Part shown: piece by piece, positions 33,072 through 42,933 of the stretch
Numbering within the stretch: the first letter of the stretch is position 1
How the letters are laid out: each line of letters begins with the position of its first letter
Source: an uncultured Verrucomicrobia subdivision 3 bacterium
GTDB lineage: Bacteria > Verrucomicrobiota > Verrucomicrobiia > Limisphaerales > UBA11358
Direction of reading: 5' to 3'
NCBI GenBank assembly: GCA_903850425.1
Contig: CAINLR010000136.1
Coordinates: forward strand, 1-64,000
Length of the DNA stretch: 64,000 nt
Notes under the pieces: generated by a model
Databases searched by the model: none
What the model saw: only the letters and a program-made list of their open reading frames with translations
Told to the model about the DNA's origin: nothing
Position numbers and translations under genes: made by a program

Positions 33072-33961
33072 TTGCGGCGGGCAGTTGCGGGCCGTTGGGC
33101 CAGCCCGGATTCAAAGCGTTGCAGATACGCGCGCATGGACAGGATCGCTTGTGAATGAATCTGGCAGATGCGGGATTCGGTCAGGCCGAACACTTCGGCG
33201 ATTTCGCGCAGGTGCAAATCCTCGACGTAATAAAGCGCCAGCACTTTCCGCTGCATTTCCGGCAGATCCTGGAGCCGGGCCAGAATCACCGCTTTCAATT
33301 CGTTGCTGGAAACTTGATCCACCGGGCTTTCATTGGCCGAGTCGGCAATCACTTCGTAGAGCGCGCCGCCGTCGCCTTCCTCGCTGGAACTGGCGGAGTC
33401 CAGGCAGACAAAGGCGGCGGGCCGAACCTCGTCCAGTAATTCGGCATATTCCGCCGGCGTCAGCTTCATCTCTTTGGCCATCTGCGCCTCGGTCGGCGTC
33501 CGGCCGAGAGCTTGTTCGAGCGCCGCCATCACCGTCTTGATTTTGCGGGCCTTCTCATGAATCGTGCGCGGCACCCAATCCATCCGGCGCAACTCATCCA
33601 GCATCGCCCCGCGCACCCGCACGCGCGCGTAGGTTTCAAAGGCGGTGCCGCAGGTGGGATCATAATTGCGCAGCGCCTGCAACAAGCCGACCAGGCCGGC
33701 GCTGTAAAGATCATCGTGGCTCACATGATCCGGCAACGTCATCGCCAGCCGGCCTACGACGGCCGAGACCAGCGGCAAATATTTTTGAACGAGTTCGTTT
33801 TCGGTGTCGGTGTCCGACTGGCGGTGGTAGCGCTTCCACAATTCCTGCGCGTTCGGCACCGGCACGGCGAGCCGGCTGTTGTGATTTTCCGCCGACCAGG
33901 CCCAAGGCTGCTCCGGGGCGGGTGCTGCAGTTTCGACGGTGGTAGCGGTGCAAATACTCAT
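33068..33961 (-). CDS. fliA: RNA polymerase sigma factor for flagellar genes (FliA/WhiG)
   Basis: The protein has 297 residues with regions in order: sigma-2 (DDLYSAGLVGLLQALRNYDP, FETYARVRVRGAMLDELRRMDWVPR), sigma-3 and sigma-4 (LPEMQRKVLALYYVEDLHLR, LTESRICQIHSQAILSMR). The DELRRMDWVPR block is the sigma-28 signature. It directs late flagellar and motility genes. About 60 residues of Ala/Pro-rich N-terminal extension are longer than in E. coli FliA. It overlaps both neighbours by four bases, which shows tight coupling. Confidence 0.92.
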   Translation of the reverse strand: MSICTATTVETAAPAPEQPWAWSAENHNSRLAVPVPNAQELWKRYHRQSDTDTENELVQKYLPLVSAVVGRLAMTLPDHVSHDDLYSAGLVGLLQALRNYDPTCGTAFETYARVRVRGAMLDELRRMDWVPRTIHEKARKIKTVMAALEQALGRTPTEAQMAKEMKLTPAEYAELLDEVRPAAFVCLDSASSSEEGDGGALYEVIADSANESPVDQVSSNELKAVILARLQDLPEMQRKVLALYYVEDLHLREIAEVFGLTESRICQIHSQAILSMRAYLQRFESGLAQRPATARRK

Positions 33962-34200
33962 ACTTTAGCGGGGGTTTTGGTTTCCGAAGCAGCAGCCAAG
34001 CGGGCACGACGTTGTTGTTCGAGCGCATCCGTCAATCCGTCAAACCAGATGCGGCTCCACCAACGACCCAACAGACCACCGAGCAACGCCGCCACACAGG
34101 CGTGCCAGAGCGCGGTGGACCACAGACAATTCCCCAGCAGACTACTGCCGGTGCCGAGGACAAATCCTACAATTGAACCTAAAATCATCATGGCTTTCAT
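33958..34200 (-). CDS. Small membrane protein in the flagellar operon
   Basis: The protein has 80 residues with two hydrophobic helices (MMILGSIVGFVLGTGSSLL and LWHACVAALLGGLLGRWW) and a charged tail (QQRRARLAAASETKT). It ends in a four-base overlap with fliA. The position matches small unnamed proteins between flhF and fliA in other phyla, but there is no sequence motif to name it. Confidence 0.6.
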   Translation of the reverse strand: MKAMMILGSIVGFVLGTGSSLLGNCLWSTALWHACVAALLGGLLGRWWSRIWFDGLTDALEQQRRARLAAASETKTPAKV

Positions 34201-34274
34201 GTTCCGATGCCTTGTTTAGCAAGCCCTTTGCCACCTGTTGAAAACCGATGGGGAAATGCAGAAATCGCCAATGT

Positions 34275-35285
34275 TCACCGTGGATTGGTGTGCGGAAATA
34301 AAAGTGAAGACTCGGCGCGGTTAAATTCACCCGGAATTTTTTGCCCACCGCTCAACCAGCTCAACGAGCAATTTGTGCCCAACACGAAATTCCACAGTTT
34401 TACGCGGCGCGGCTCCTCGTCGAGGTGCGTAAAAATCACATCCTCCGGCCCGAACGGCGCGAACGCGTTGAACTGCTCAAACAGCAGCGTCGTGTCATAC
34501 GCGGCGTTCAAAACCAGGTGCAGATGCGGCTGCGGCAACGAAAATAAAAGTTCGCGCAATACTTTCAGGCTCGCCTGATGGTGATAATCCACGCCCGGCA
34601 GATCCACGAACAACAGTTCCTCCGCGCCCGCCGGTTCGCCCCAGAAGCGATCCACCGGCACGCCGATCATCTCGGCGTGAATGGAGAGAAATTCCGACGT
34701 GTTCGCGGTTTCGCCATCCAGCCGCCAGACGCGGGCGCGATTTTCGCCGCGCAGCACCGAGGCTGTCAGCCATTTGCACAACGCGGTGGTCTTGCCCGAA
34801 CCGGGCGGCCCGATGAACACATGCGGCCGACCGGTGCCCGCCTGAATCGTCCGCGCGGGACGCCAAAATGTTGCCAGCGTGTCGCGCACAGCATTCCATT
34901 CCGCAATCGGCATGGGCGGCGGCACTGCGCCGTGAATGGAGCGCACCTTGTTTTCCAGCCGATCCGCAAATTCCGCGAGCAGGCCGAGCGATTCCAGCCA
35001 CGCAATACTGCGCCAGCGATGCGGCCGCTGCGGCATTTCCGAGGGCTGGTCCTCCAGCCTTTCGTCGAACGGAATGTAGGCATCCACGCCGGGCGGCACG
35101 CGATGGCGCGGCGTTTCCGGCACGGACGCCGTCACTTCGATTTGTCCGTTGCCCGGCAATAGTCGAGAGAATCCCGTGGCCGGAATTTTGCGCACGCTGA
35201 CGATGATGGCGTCCGGCCCCAAATTTTCATGCACGAGGCGGATGGCCGCCGACGCATTTTCCGCGGTGAAAGTGGCTAGTTTCAT
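34275..35285 (-). CDS. flhF: Flagellar SRP-type GTPase FlhF
   Basis: The protein has 336 residues. The N-terminus MKLATFTAENASAAIRLVHE, then LGPDAIIVSVRKI, is the FlhF start that senses polar placement. The NG GTPase domain has VFIGPPGSGKTTALCKWL (P-loop), LLFVDLPGVDYH in place of DTAGR, and FTHLDEE in place of the TKLDE motif. FlhF sets the number and position of flagella. The gene lies about 200 bases downstream of flhA on the same strand. It is rather short compared with about 370-450 residues elsewhere. Confidence 0.85.
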   Translation of the reverse strand: MKLATFTAENASAAIRLVHENLGPDAIIVSVRKIPATGFSRLLPGNGQIEVTASVPETPRHRVPPGVDAYIPFDERLEDQPSEMPQRPHRWRSIAWLESLGLLAEFADRLENKVRSIHGAVPPPMPIAEWNAVRDTLATFWRPARTIQAGTGRPHVFIGPPGSGKTTALCKWLTASVLRGENRARVWRLDGETANTSEFLSIHAEMIGVPVDRFWGEPAGAEELLFVDLPGVDYHHQASLKVLRELLFSLPQPHLHLVLNAAYDTTLLFEQFNAFAPFGPEDVIFTHLDEEPRRVKLWNFVLGTNCSLSWLSGGQKIPGEFNRAESSLLFPHTNPR

Positions 35286-35484
35286 TCAAAACGTGGCTTG
35301 GATCCGGGTGCCAAGATGGGAATGGGCGCGTGCGCCCGTCCGGGCCGCGACGGCCCGCACCGCTGCAGTTCCCGGAATCGGGTAAGCAGCCGCACTGTGT
35401 TAAGATGTGTCACGCATGGTTTCGGCTTGGCGGCGACCTCACCTAATCCAATTTTGAATTTCACGGTTGGCTTCATCGGCAAAT

Positions 35485-37617
35485 TCAAATTGGCTCCAAA
35501 CACGGAATGACGGCGGCGTTTTGCACCTGCACGCGCGGCGGAATTTCTGCATACGACAACACCGCGAGGTCGTTGAAGGTGTTTTCGAAGAAGCGACGGA
35601 ACGCCAGGCGCAGTGTCGGCGAGCACAAAACCATGGGCTGCTGGCCGGCCGCGAGCATTTGCTGGATCAATTTCGAGAGCGATTCGATGACGTGCCGCGC
35701 CAGCCGGGGTTCGATGACCAGCGCGATTTCGCTGGCGGATTGGCGGATCCCCTGTGCGAGCTGCGCTTCCAATTTTGGATCAATCGTGATCGCGCGCACG
35801 GTGCCGGCTTCCGTCGTAAACGGCTTCGACAATTGGGCCATCAGCGCGCGCCGCGCATGTTCGGAAAGCTCGTCCGGGTTCTTGGTCATCGTGGCGTAAT
35901 CGCCCACTTTTTCCAATATGCCCGCGAGGTTGCGGATGGAAATGCCCTCGGCCAATAAGTTCTGCAAAATGCGCTGCACCGCGCTCATGGAAAGTTGCGC
36001 GGGAATCAGCTCATTCACCACCGCCGGATGCGTCAGCTTCAGATTATCCAGCAGGGATTGCACATCCTGGCGCGTCAAAATCTCGTGGCAATGCCGCCGC
36101 ACGGTTTCGGACAAATGCGTGATGAGCACCGAAGGCGAATCCACCACGGTGAAGCCCGCCACTTCGGCGTTCTTGCGTTCGACTTCGGTGACCCAAGTTG
36201 CCGGCAACTGGAACACCGGTTCCACGGTCGGAATGCCTTTGAGCACGGCTTTGCTGTTGGTGGCGTTCATCGCGAGCCAATGCTGCGGCATCAACTGGCC
36301 TTGGGCGATCGGGTTGCCCTTGAGCACGAACCGATATTCGTTGTTGCCCAGTTGGAGATTATCGCGCAGCCGGATCGGTGGGATGAGCAGGCCCATGTCT
36401 GACGCGAACTGTCGCCGCACGCCGGTGACGCGTTCCAAAAGATCGCCGCCTTTTTTGCCGTCGGCCATCGGCACGAGACCGTAGCCCAATTCGATCTGCA
36501 TCGTGTCGAGCGTGAGCAGCGTTTCAATTTTCTCCGCCGATTTGGCTTCCGCTGCCGTGGCCGCGCCCGCCGTGACCATTTTGTTATCACCGGGCTTTCC
36601 GGCGGAGGTGGTCCCGTTCATCGCCGTGCCGGTTTGCGCCGCTTGATCCGGCATGCCGTGGCGGTGGATCGAATAGGAAACCAAGCCCACAATCACCGCG
36701 AGCACGAGAAACGGCATAGTCGGCAGGCCGGGCACGATCGCCATGATGCCGAGCATTGCCGCCAAAATCGTCAAGGCTTTTGGATAAAACATCAATTGCC
36801 GGCCCAATTCCACGCCCAAATCATTTTTCGAGGAGGCGCGCGTCACCAAAATACCGGCGGCGACCGACGTGATCAGCGCAGGCACCTGCGACACCAGACC
36901 GTCGCCGATGGACAACATCGTGAACCGCGAGAGCGCCTCGCTCATCGTCATGCCTTTTTGCATGATGCCCACCGCGAAACCGCCAACAATGTTGATGATC
37001 GTGATGAGAATGGCCGCAATGGCATCGCCGCGCACGAACTTGCTCGCACCGTCCATCGCCCCGTAAAAATCCGCTTCCTCTTCGACCGCTCGGCGACGAT
37101 TGCGCGCCTCGGTTTCATTGATCAAACCTGCGTTGAGTTCCGCATCAATCGCCATTTGTTTGCCGGGCATGGCGTCCAACGTGAACCGCGCGGCAACTTC
37201 CGCGATGCGCCCTGCGCCCTTGGTGATAACGATGAAATTGATTAAGACGAGAATGCAGAAGACGACCATGCCGACGACGTAGTTGCCGCGCACGACGAAA
37301 TTCCCGAACGCCTCGATGATGTGGCCCGCGTAGCCATCCAGCAAAATCAGCCGCGTGGAGGCGACGTTCAGCGCCAGGCGATACAACGTGATAAACAGCA
37401 GCAAGGTGGGGAAGCCGGTAAATTCTGCCGGAGTGCGCAGGTAAAGAATGACCAGCAACGTCAGCAGCGAAAGCGAAATGCTCAGCGTCAGCAACAGATC
37501 CAGCAGGAACGGCGGCACCGGCAGGATCAGCAGGAGGATCGTGCCGAACAAGGCAAAAACCAGCCACAAATCGCCGTATTTCAGCAATTTTCGCAGTCTG
37601 TCGCTCAAGGTGCCCAT
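35485..37617 (-). CDS. flhA: Flagellar export apparatus protein FlhA
   Basis: The protein has 710 residues, the usual size. Eight N-terminal membrane helices include LILPVPPFLLDLLLTLSISL and the conserved FHIPEP-region counterpart FTLDAMPGKQMAIDAELN, then ETEARNRRRAVEEEADFYGAMDGASKFVRGD. The cytoplasmic half has LGYGLVPMAD, IRLRDNLQL and DVQSLLDNL. FlhA is the central gate of flagellar type III export. It is the first gene of this minus-strand flagellar block. flhB and the other export genes are not in the window. Confidence 0.95.
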   Translation of the reverse strand: MGTLSDRLRKLLKYGDLWLVFALFGTILLLILPVPPFLLDLLLTLSISLSLLTLLVILYLRTPAEFTGFPTLLLFITLYRLALNVASTRLILLDGYAGHIIEAFGNFVVRGNYVVGMVVFCILVLINFIVITKGAGRIAEVAARFTLDAMPGKQMAIDAELNAGLINETEARNRRRAVEEEADFYGAMDGASKFVRGDAIAAILITIINIVGGFAVGIMQKGMTMSEALSRFTMLSIGDGLVSQVPALITSVAAGILVTRASSKNDLGVELGRQLMFYPKALTILAAMLGIMAIVPGLPTMPFLVLAVIVGLVSYSIHRHGMPDQAAQTGTAMNGTTSAGKPGDNKMVTAGAATAAEAKSAEKIETLLTLDTMQIELGYGLVPMADGKKGGDLLERVTGVRRQFASDMGLLIPPIRLRDNLQLGNNEYRFVLKGNPIAQGQLMPQHWLAMNATNSKAVLKGIPTVEPVFQLPATWVTEVERKNAEVAGFTVVDSPSVLITHLSETVRRHCHEILTRQDVQSLLDNLKLTHPAVVNELIPAQLSMSAVQRILQNLLAEGISIRNLAGILEKVGDYATMTKNPDELSEHARRALMAQLSKPFTTEAGTVRAITIDPKLEAQLAQGIRQSASEIALVIEPRLARHVIESLSKLIQQMLAAGQQPMVLCSPTLRLAFRRFFENTFNDLAVLSYAEIPPRVQVQNAAVIPCLEPI

Positions 37618-37816
37618 GATAAATTATGACGCAAATTCACTTCTGCAGGCTGGCGGATGACACCGCCGCAACGCAGTCGTTGACCGGTGATTAGCAGGAA
37701 GCTCGCCATCCGGCGAAGTTGTTGGCGAGCGCGCCGGTCAGGTCGGCGCGTTAGGTTGCCGGAGTGACTGAGATGGCACGGATGGGACCGGATTCCGGCG
37801 CGTTGGAGTTACTGGT

Positions 37817-39982
37817 TTAGAATGGATTTCCCGTTCGCCGGCCAGCCTTGCGTGCGCCGCCGGAACTCTGTTTGCGCTTCGATCCTTTGGTGTAGCTCAC
37901 GGACTTCGGTTTGTCTTCCGGGTTGCCACCATCAACGATCCGTTTAAGTTCCTTGATCTGGTCGCGGAGCAGCGCGGCTTTTTCAAACTGTAAATTCTCC
38001 GCCGCCACGAGCATTTCGCCTTCGAGTTCGCGGATCGTCTCGGTCACGTCCGCGTCCAGTTTGGCATCGTGCAACACGGCCTCGGCTTCCTCGCGCGTGG
38101 TCCGGTAAACCGCCAGGCTTTCCTCGACCGCGCGGAGGACGCTGCGGGGCGTAATGTGGTGTTCCTCATTGTAAGCGATTTGGCGGTTGCGACGATACTC
38201 GGTGACGGCGAGAAATTTCTTGATGCTGTCCGTCATGACGTCAGCGTAAAGAATCACTTCGCCATTCAAGTGACGAGCGGCGCGCCCGGCGGTCTGGATC
38301 AAACTGGTTTCGCTGCGGAGAAAACCTTCCTTATCGGCATCCAAAATGGCGACGAGCGAGACTTCCGGTAAATCCAAACCTTCGCGCAAAAGATTGATGC
38401 CAACGAGCACATCAAACTCGCCTTTGCGCAGCGAGCGCAGAATTTCCACACGCTCGATGGCGTCAATTTCGCTGTGCAGATATTGGACGCGGATGCCGAT
38501 GTCGCGCAGGTAATCCGTGAGTTCTTCTGCCGTGCGTTTCGTCAACGTGGTGACGAGAGTGCGCTCTTTCTTGTCGCCGCGCTTGCGGACTTCTTCCATC
38601 AAATCATCAATCTGACCTTTCAACGGTTTGAGGGTGACCTTGGGATCAATGAGCCCGGTCGGGCGCACGACGAGTTCCACCACGCCGGGAATATCACCAA
38701 CCGATCCCTCACCCGGTCTTCCGCCACCCGCTCCCCCAGCGGGGGCGAGGGACCGGGCGACGGGGACGCCGGCACTTTGCCGCGACCATTCGATTTCGCG
38801 CGGCGACGGCGTGGCGCTGACGTAAATCGTCTGGTTCTGCATAGATTGAAATTCCAGAAAATTCATCGGGCGATTGTCCAGCGCGCTCGGCAGGCGGAAG
38901 CCATGATCCACCAGCACGGTTTTGCGGGCGCGGTCGCCTTCATACATGCCGCCGATCTGGGAAACCGTGACGTGCGATTCGTCCACGACCAGCAGATAAT
39001 CTTTTGGGAAAAAATCGAACAGCGTGTTCGGCTGTGAACCCGGCGGGCGGGCGGCGATGTGCCGCGAATAATTCTCGATGCCGGAACAAAAGCCCATTTC
39101 TTCCATCATTTCCAAATCGTATTCGGTCCGCATCTTAATGCGCTGGGCTTCGAGCAACTTGCCGTGCTTTTCAAAAAACACGATGCGTTCACGAAGCTCC
39201 TCCCGAATGCCGAGCACGGCGTTCTTCAATTTGTCGCCAGTGGTCACGAACTGTTTGGCGGGGAAAATGGTTTCGGCGTGGAGCGATTCAATCTTCTTCC
39301 CGGTCAGCGGCACGAAACGCGTGATGCGTTCGATGTCCTCGCCAAAAAATTCAACGCGCAGCGCGTCTTCGCGGCCGGCGGGACAGATTTCCACCGTGTC
39401 GCCACGCACGCGGAACTGGCCGCGCTCAAAGGCGACGTCGTTGCGCGTGTATTGCAAATCCACCAGACGAGAGAGCAGTTGCTCGCGCGAGGTGCCGCTG
39501 CCGGCGCAGATGGGCAGAACCATCACGGCGTAATCCTCCTTGCTGCCGATGCCGTAAATGCACGAAACGCTAGCCACCACAATCACGTCGCGGCGCGAGA
39601 ACAGCGAGCTCATCGTCGAGAGCCGCAGCCGCTCGATCTCCTCGTTGATGCTGGAGTCCTTCTCGATGAAGGTGTCGGTGCGCGGGATATAGGCTTCCGG
39701 CTGATAATAATCGAAGTAGCTGACGAAGTATTCGACCGCGTTGTGCGGAAAAAAACTTTTGAACTCGGCGTAAAGCTGCGCGGCGAGTGTTTTGTTGTGG
39801 GAAATGACGAGCGTGGGCTTGCCAGTATTCTTGATGACGTTGGCGACCGTAAAAGTTTTGCCCGAACCCGTGACGCCGCGCAGCGTCTGGTTTTTCGCGC
39901 CGGACAAAATGCCGGCGGTCAATTTCTCGATCGCCTGCGGCTGGTCACCGGCGGGCGCGTATTCGGAGACGAGTTCAAACAT
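37817..39982 (-). CDS. uvrB: Excinuclease ABC subunit B, with an in-frame insert
   Basis: I start at MFELVSEY (39982), giving 721 residues. UvrB binds and unwinds damaged DNA with UvrA and recruits UvrC. Walker [10 protein letters not shown], the beta-hairpin region with the [16 protein letters not shown] block, helicase motifs [21 protein letters not shown] and [22 protein letters not shown], and the C-terminal UVR motif ([22 protein letters not shown]) are present. About 29 extra residues, rich in Gly, Pro and Ala, sit between EIEWS and [13 protein letters not shown] palindromic DNA repeat encodes them, which makes this UvrB longer than the usual about 670. Confidence 0.95.
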   Translation of the reverse strand: MFELVSEYAPAGDQPQAIEKLTAGILSGAKNQTLRGVTGSGKTFTVANVIKNTGKPTLVISHNKTLAAQLYAEFKSFFPHNAVEYFVSYFDYYQPEAYIPRTDTFIEKDSSINEEIERLRLSTMSSLFSRRDVIVVASVSCIYGIGSKEDYAVMVLPICAGSGTSREQLLSRLVDLQYTRNDVAFERGQFRVRGDTVEICPAGREDALRVEFFGEDIERITRFVPLTGKKIESLHAETIFPAKQFVTTGDKLKNAVLGIREELRERIVFFEKHGKLLEAQRIKMRTEYDLEMMEEMGFCSGIENYSRHIAARPPGSQPNTLFDFFPKDYLLVVDESHVTVSQIGGMYEGDRARKTVLVDHGFRLPSALDNRPMNFLEFQSMQNQTIYVSATPSPREIEWSRQSAGVPVARSLAPAGGAGGGRPGEGSVGDIPGVVELVVRPTGLIDPKVTLKPLKGQIDDLMEEVRKRGDKKERTLVTTLTKRTAEELTDYLRDIGIRVQYLHSEIDAIERVEILRSLRKGEFDVLVGINLLREGLDLPEVSLVAILDADKEGFLRSETSLIQTAGRAARHLNGEVILYADVMTDSIKKFLAVTEYRRNRQIAYNEEHHITPRSVLRAVEESLAVYRTTREEAEAVLHDAKLDADVTETIRELEGEMLVAAENLQFEKAALLRDQIKELKRIVDGGNPEDKPKSVSYTKGSKRKQSSGGARKAGRRTGNPF
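38695..38780. repeat. Palindromic repeat inserted in frame in uvrB
   Basis: The plus-strand sequence from 38704 reads CCCTCACCCGGTCTTCC, then CTCCCCCAGCGGGGGCGAGG and GACCGGGC. ACCCGGTC pairs with GACCGGGC and CCCCC with GGGGG, forming a large hairpin. It codes for the extra Gly/Pro-rich segment of UvrB without shifting the frame. Confidence 0.75.
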
Positions 39983-40074
39983 CGCGATGAAATTAGAGGC
40001 GGATGGCACGGGCGTCAAACGCAGCTTCGAGATTGTAACTGTAACCGGAGGCCCTAAACTGCGTCTCAAACCAC

Positions 40075-41064
40075 ATGAAAACCATTTCATCCGTCGTGAG
40101 CCTCTGCGCGGTCGCAGCGGTTTTGCTTGGTCGGCCAGCGACGGCGGCGGAGACGTTCAAGCCGGGCGAAGTCTGGCCGGACGATCGCGGCCAGCACATT
40201 CAGGCGCACGGTGGCGGCATCCTCAAACTCGGCGACACTTATTACTGGTTTGGTGAAGACCGGGCGCAGAACAATCAGCGCGGCTTGCGTTATGTGAGCT
40301 GTTACTCCTCGACGAATCTGGCGCATTGGACTTTTCGGAATCAAGTGGTCAAACTCGCCGACCCGGAAAATCTCGGGCGCGGCTGGATTCTGGAGCGCCC
40401 GAAAGTTTTTTACAACGCCGCGACAAAGAAGTTCGTCATGTATGCCCACATTGACAACGGGACTTACAAAGTCGCGAGTGTCGCCGTGTTGACGAGCGAT
40501 ACGGTGGATGGCGATTACCAATACCTGAAAACGTTTCGCCCGCTGGGCCACGAGAGCCGCGACATCGGGCAGTTTGTGGATGATGACGGCGCGGCGTATT
40601 TGATCTTCGAGGACCGGCCTTTTGGGTTTCGCATTGCGACGCTGTCCAAAGATTACCTGACGGTGGAAACAGAAGTCTGCCTCATCCCGGAGCACATGGA
40701 AGGCGGCGCGGTAGTTCATTACAACGGACTTTATTATGCGCTGGGTTCGGCGCTGACGGGCTGGAATCCCAACCCGAATAAATTTGCCACCGCCAAATCA
40801 CTGGCCGGACCGTGGTCAGAATTCAAGGACATCGCGCTGCCGGAAAAGAACACCTACGGCTCGCAGTCCTCCATGATGGTGAAAATTGTCGGCACGAAGG
40901 CCACCACGGTGATCTTCCTCGGCGACATCTGGAAACCCCGGACGCAGTGGGATTCGCGCTACCTCTGGATGCCGCTGGAAATCGGTGACGGCAAACTGGC
41001 GTTGCCCGAACCGCACGCATGGACTTTGGACATCAAAACCGGTGAAGCTTCGGTCAAAAAATAA
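40075..41064 (+). CDS. Secreted glycoside hydrolase family 43-type protein
   Basis: The protein has 329 residues with a signal peptide ([19 protein letters not shown]). The five-bladed propeller shows [20 protein letters not shown], the block [20 protein letters not shown] and [17 protein letters not shown]. These match the Asp base, pK-modulating Asp and acid Glu of GH43. It resembles the exo-beta-1,3-galactanase-like branch of the family. It probably cleaves plant galactan or arabinan side chains in the periplasm. The esterase gene starts 16 bases later. Confidence 0.8.
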   Translation: MKTISSVVSLCAVAAVLLGRPATAAETFKPGEVWPDDRGQHIQAHGGGILKLGDTYYWFGEDRAQNNQRGLRYVSCYSSTNLAHWTFRNQVVKLADPENLGRGWILERPKVFYNAATKKFVMYAHIDNGTYKVASVAVLTSDTVDGDYQYLKTFRPLGHESRDIGQFVDDDGAAYLIFEDRPFGFRIATLSKDYLTVETEVCLIPEHMEGGAVVHYNGLYYALGSALTGWNPNPNKFATAKSLAGPWSEFKDIALPEKNTYGSQSSMMVKIVGTKATTVIFLGDIWKPRTQWDSRYLWMPLEIGDGKLALPEPHAWTLDIKTGEASVKK

Positions 41065-41080
41065 TCCTCCTTGAACCCGC

Positions 41081-41956
41081 ATGAAAACAATCCTGGCAAC
41101 GGCCGTTCTCTGCTCGACAATTCTCTTGTCTCGCGCTGAAATGCAAGCCCCTATTCCTCTCTGGCCCGAAGGCGCTCCCGGCGCGCTGGGCACCAACACC
41201 AACGATATTCCCACGCTGACGGCCTATTTGCCGGAGGCCACGAACGCCACCGGGGCCGCCATGGTGATTTGCCCCGGCGGCGGTTATGGCGGACTTGCGC
41301 CACATGAGGGCAACGATTATGCCCTCTGGCTAAACCAGCACGGGGTCACTTGTTTTGTTCTGAAATATCGTCTTGGTTCGCATGGCTACCGGCATCCCGC
41401 GATGCTCAACGACGCGGCGCGGGCCGTGCGGTTGGTGCGGGCGCGGGCGTCCGATTGGAAAGTTGATCCGCATCGCGTCGGCATCATGGGCTCGTCAGCC
41501 GGCGGCCATCTGGCGACAACGTTGCTGACGCATTTCGACGCGGGCGACGCGAATGCCAGCGACATCATCGAGCGGCAAAGTTCGCGGCCTGATCTCGGGA
41601 TTCTATGTTACGCCGTGATCACCCTGGGTGAATTCACGCATCAAGGCTCAAAGCATAATTTGCTCGGCAAAGATCCTTCGCCCGAACTGGTCCAATTGCT
41701 CTCCAATGAGTTGCAGGTGACAACCAATACGCCGCCGTGTTTTTTATGGACGACGTTTGAAGACAAGGCCGTGCCGATGGAAAACACAATGCTGTTCGCC
41801 GAGGCCTTGCGGAAAAATCATGTGCCCTTCGCGCTGCACGTTTACGAAAAGGGCGGTCACGGGATGGGACTGAAAGACAAAGCGCCATTCGCCAATCCCC
41901 ATCCGTGGGCCAATGACTGCGTGTTCTGGCTGAAGGAAGCCGGCTTTGCGAAATAA
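41081..41956 (+). CDS. Secreted alpha/beta-hydrolase (carbohydrate esterase-like)
   Basis: The protein has 291 residues with a signal peptide (MKTILATAVLCSTILLSRA). The alpha/beta-hydrolase fold has the oxyanion GGGYGGLAPHEG, nucleophile GIMGSSAGGHLAT and a C-terminal His in GGHGMGL. It resembles bacterial xylan and pectin acetyl esterases of the BD-FAE type. With the GH43 gene just before it, it likely removes acetyl groups from a plant polysaccharide so the glycosidase can act. Confidence 0.85.
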   Translation: MKTILATAVLCSTILLSRAEMQAPIPLWPEGAPGALGTNTNDIPTLTAYLPEATNATGAAMVICPGGGYGGLAPHEGNDYALWLNQHGVTCFVLKYRLGSHGYRHPAMLNDAARAVRLVRARASDWKVDPHRVGIMGSSAGGHLATTLLTHFDAGDANASDIIERQSSRPDLGILCYAVITLGEFTHQGSKHNLLGKDPSPELVQLLSNELQVTTNTPPCFLWTTFEDKAVPMENTMLFAEALRKNHVPFALHVYEKGGHGMGLKDKAPFANPHPWANDCVFWLKEAGFAK

Positions 41957-41983
41957 AAAAAAGAAGCCGGGGAGGCCCGGCTT
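41957..41983 (-). terminator. Terminator of the PEP-CTERM gene
   Basis: CCCGGCTT (41976-41983) and AAGCCGGG (41964-41971) form an 8-bp stem. On the minus strand it runs into TTTTTTTT. It ends the gene at 42010-42684 and lies against the end of the esterase gene. Confidence 0.75.
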
Positions 41984-42009
41984 TGGAAGCGGAAAGACCA
42001 CTAAAAAAA

Positions 42010-42684
42010 TCAGCGAGCGCGGCGGCGATTCAAGGTCAACAGCAAACCCAAACCGCCGATCGCCATCGCCCACGTCTGGGGCTCCGGCACGGTGACGACC
42101 GTCAAGCCCCAACTCACCAAGGTGGACTGGCCGCCGCCGGACAAATCGGCGATGAATAAGGTCCATTGTCCGTTGGCAACCAGATTGTTGAAAAGGCTCA
42201 GGTTGGCCCCGGTGGAGGCCGCATCAAAAACCGACGGAGTGGATTGCGGGTCGATCGCGCGTCCGTCCGCCAACCAGGATCCCGTCACTTGGCCCAATAA
42301 ATTCGTGCTGTAGCTGCTGCCGTAGCCGTGGACGTTGCTCGCCGACGTGCCGTCCAGGGTAATTTGAAAACCGGTGTCGCCGTAGCCGAAAGCGTTAACC
42401 CCGCCGACGCCGGTGCGATTCAGCAAGACGGCTAGATTCCCGCTTGGATCCACCAGATAGGCATACAAATCACCATTGAAACCGCCGGTGATATCCAGCG
42501 TGACCGAGACGCTGCTGACGTAGCCAATCACGCCCGACAGATTGGTCGAGGACGCCAAACCGGTGGGGTTCGCATCGGGAATGGTAGCGTTGACGCTAGT
42601 AAAAGTGCTGACGTTGGTTTGCCCCTGCGCCAGCATGCTTGTCAGTAAAGACACGGCGAGAACTGTCAGCTTGATTGTTTTCAT
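42010..42684 (-). CDS. PEP-CTERM-sorted protein with a proprotein-convertase P-like domain
   Basis: The protein has 224 residues with a signal peptide (LTVLAVSLLTSMLAQG). The middle is a beta-sandwich with SVSVTLDITGGFNGDLYAYL and WTLFIADLSGGGQSTLVSWG, which is the P-domain (proprotein convertase) pattern. It ends VPEPQTWAMAIGGLGLLL and RRRAR, a PEP-CTERM sorting signal cut by exosortase. It should be a surface or matrix protein. No exosortase gene is seen in the window. Confidence 0.85.
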   Translation of the reverse strand: MKTIKLTVLAVSLLTSMLAQGQTNVSTFTSVNATIPDANPTGLASSTNLSGVIGYVSSVSVTLDITGGFNGDLYAYLVDPSGNLAVLLNRTGVGGVNAFGYGDTGFQITLDGTSASNVHGYGSSYSTNLLGQVTGSWLADGRAIDPQSTPSVFDAASTGANLSLFNNLVANGQWTLFIADLSGGGQSTLVSWGLTVVTVPEPQTWAMAIGGLGLLLTLNRRRAR

Positions 42685-42933
42685 GTAGCAACGTTATTGG
42701 GAGCGTTAAAATAAAATCCACACAATCTACTTTGTTGCAGGCTGTGAAAATTCTGCACAAATTTTGCGCATCCGCCCGTTCGTTTCAAGCTTAAAATTTA
42801 CATATTTATTTTACGGATGAAACTCCACCAGCACCCAGGGATTTTACTGAATTATTGACGCCGGAATAACTTCGCCGGCCGAACGATTTGATCGCACCGG
42901 CAGGCCACCACCGGTGCCAAGCTGTCCAGCGGC

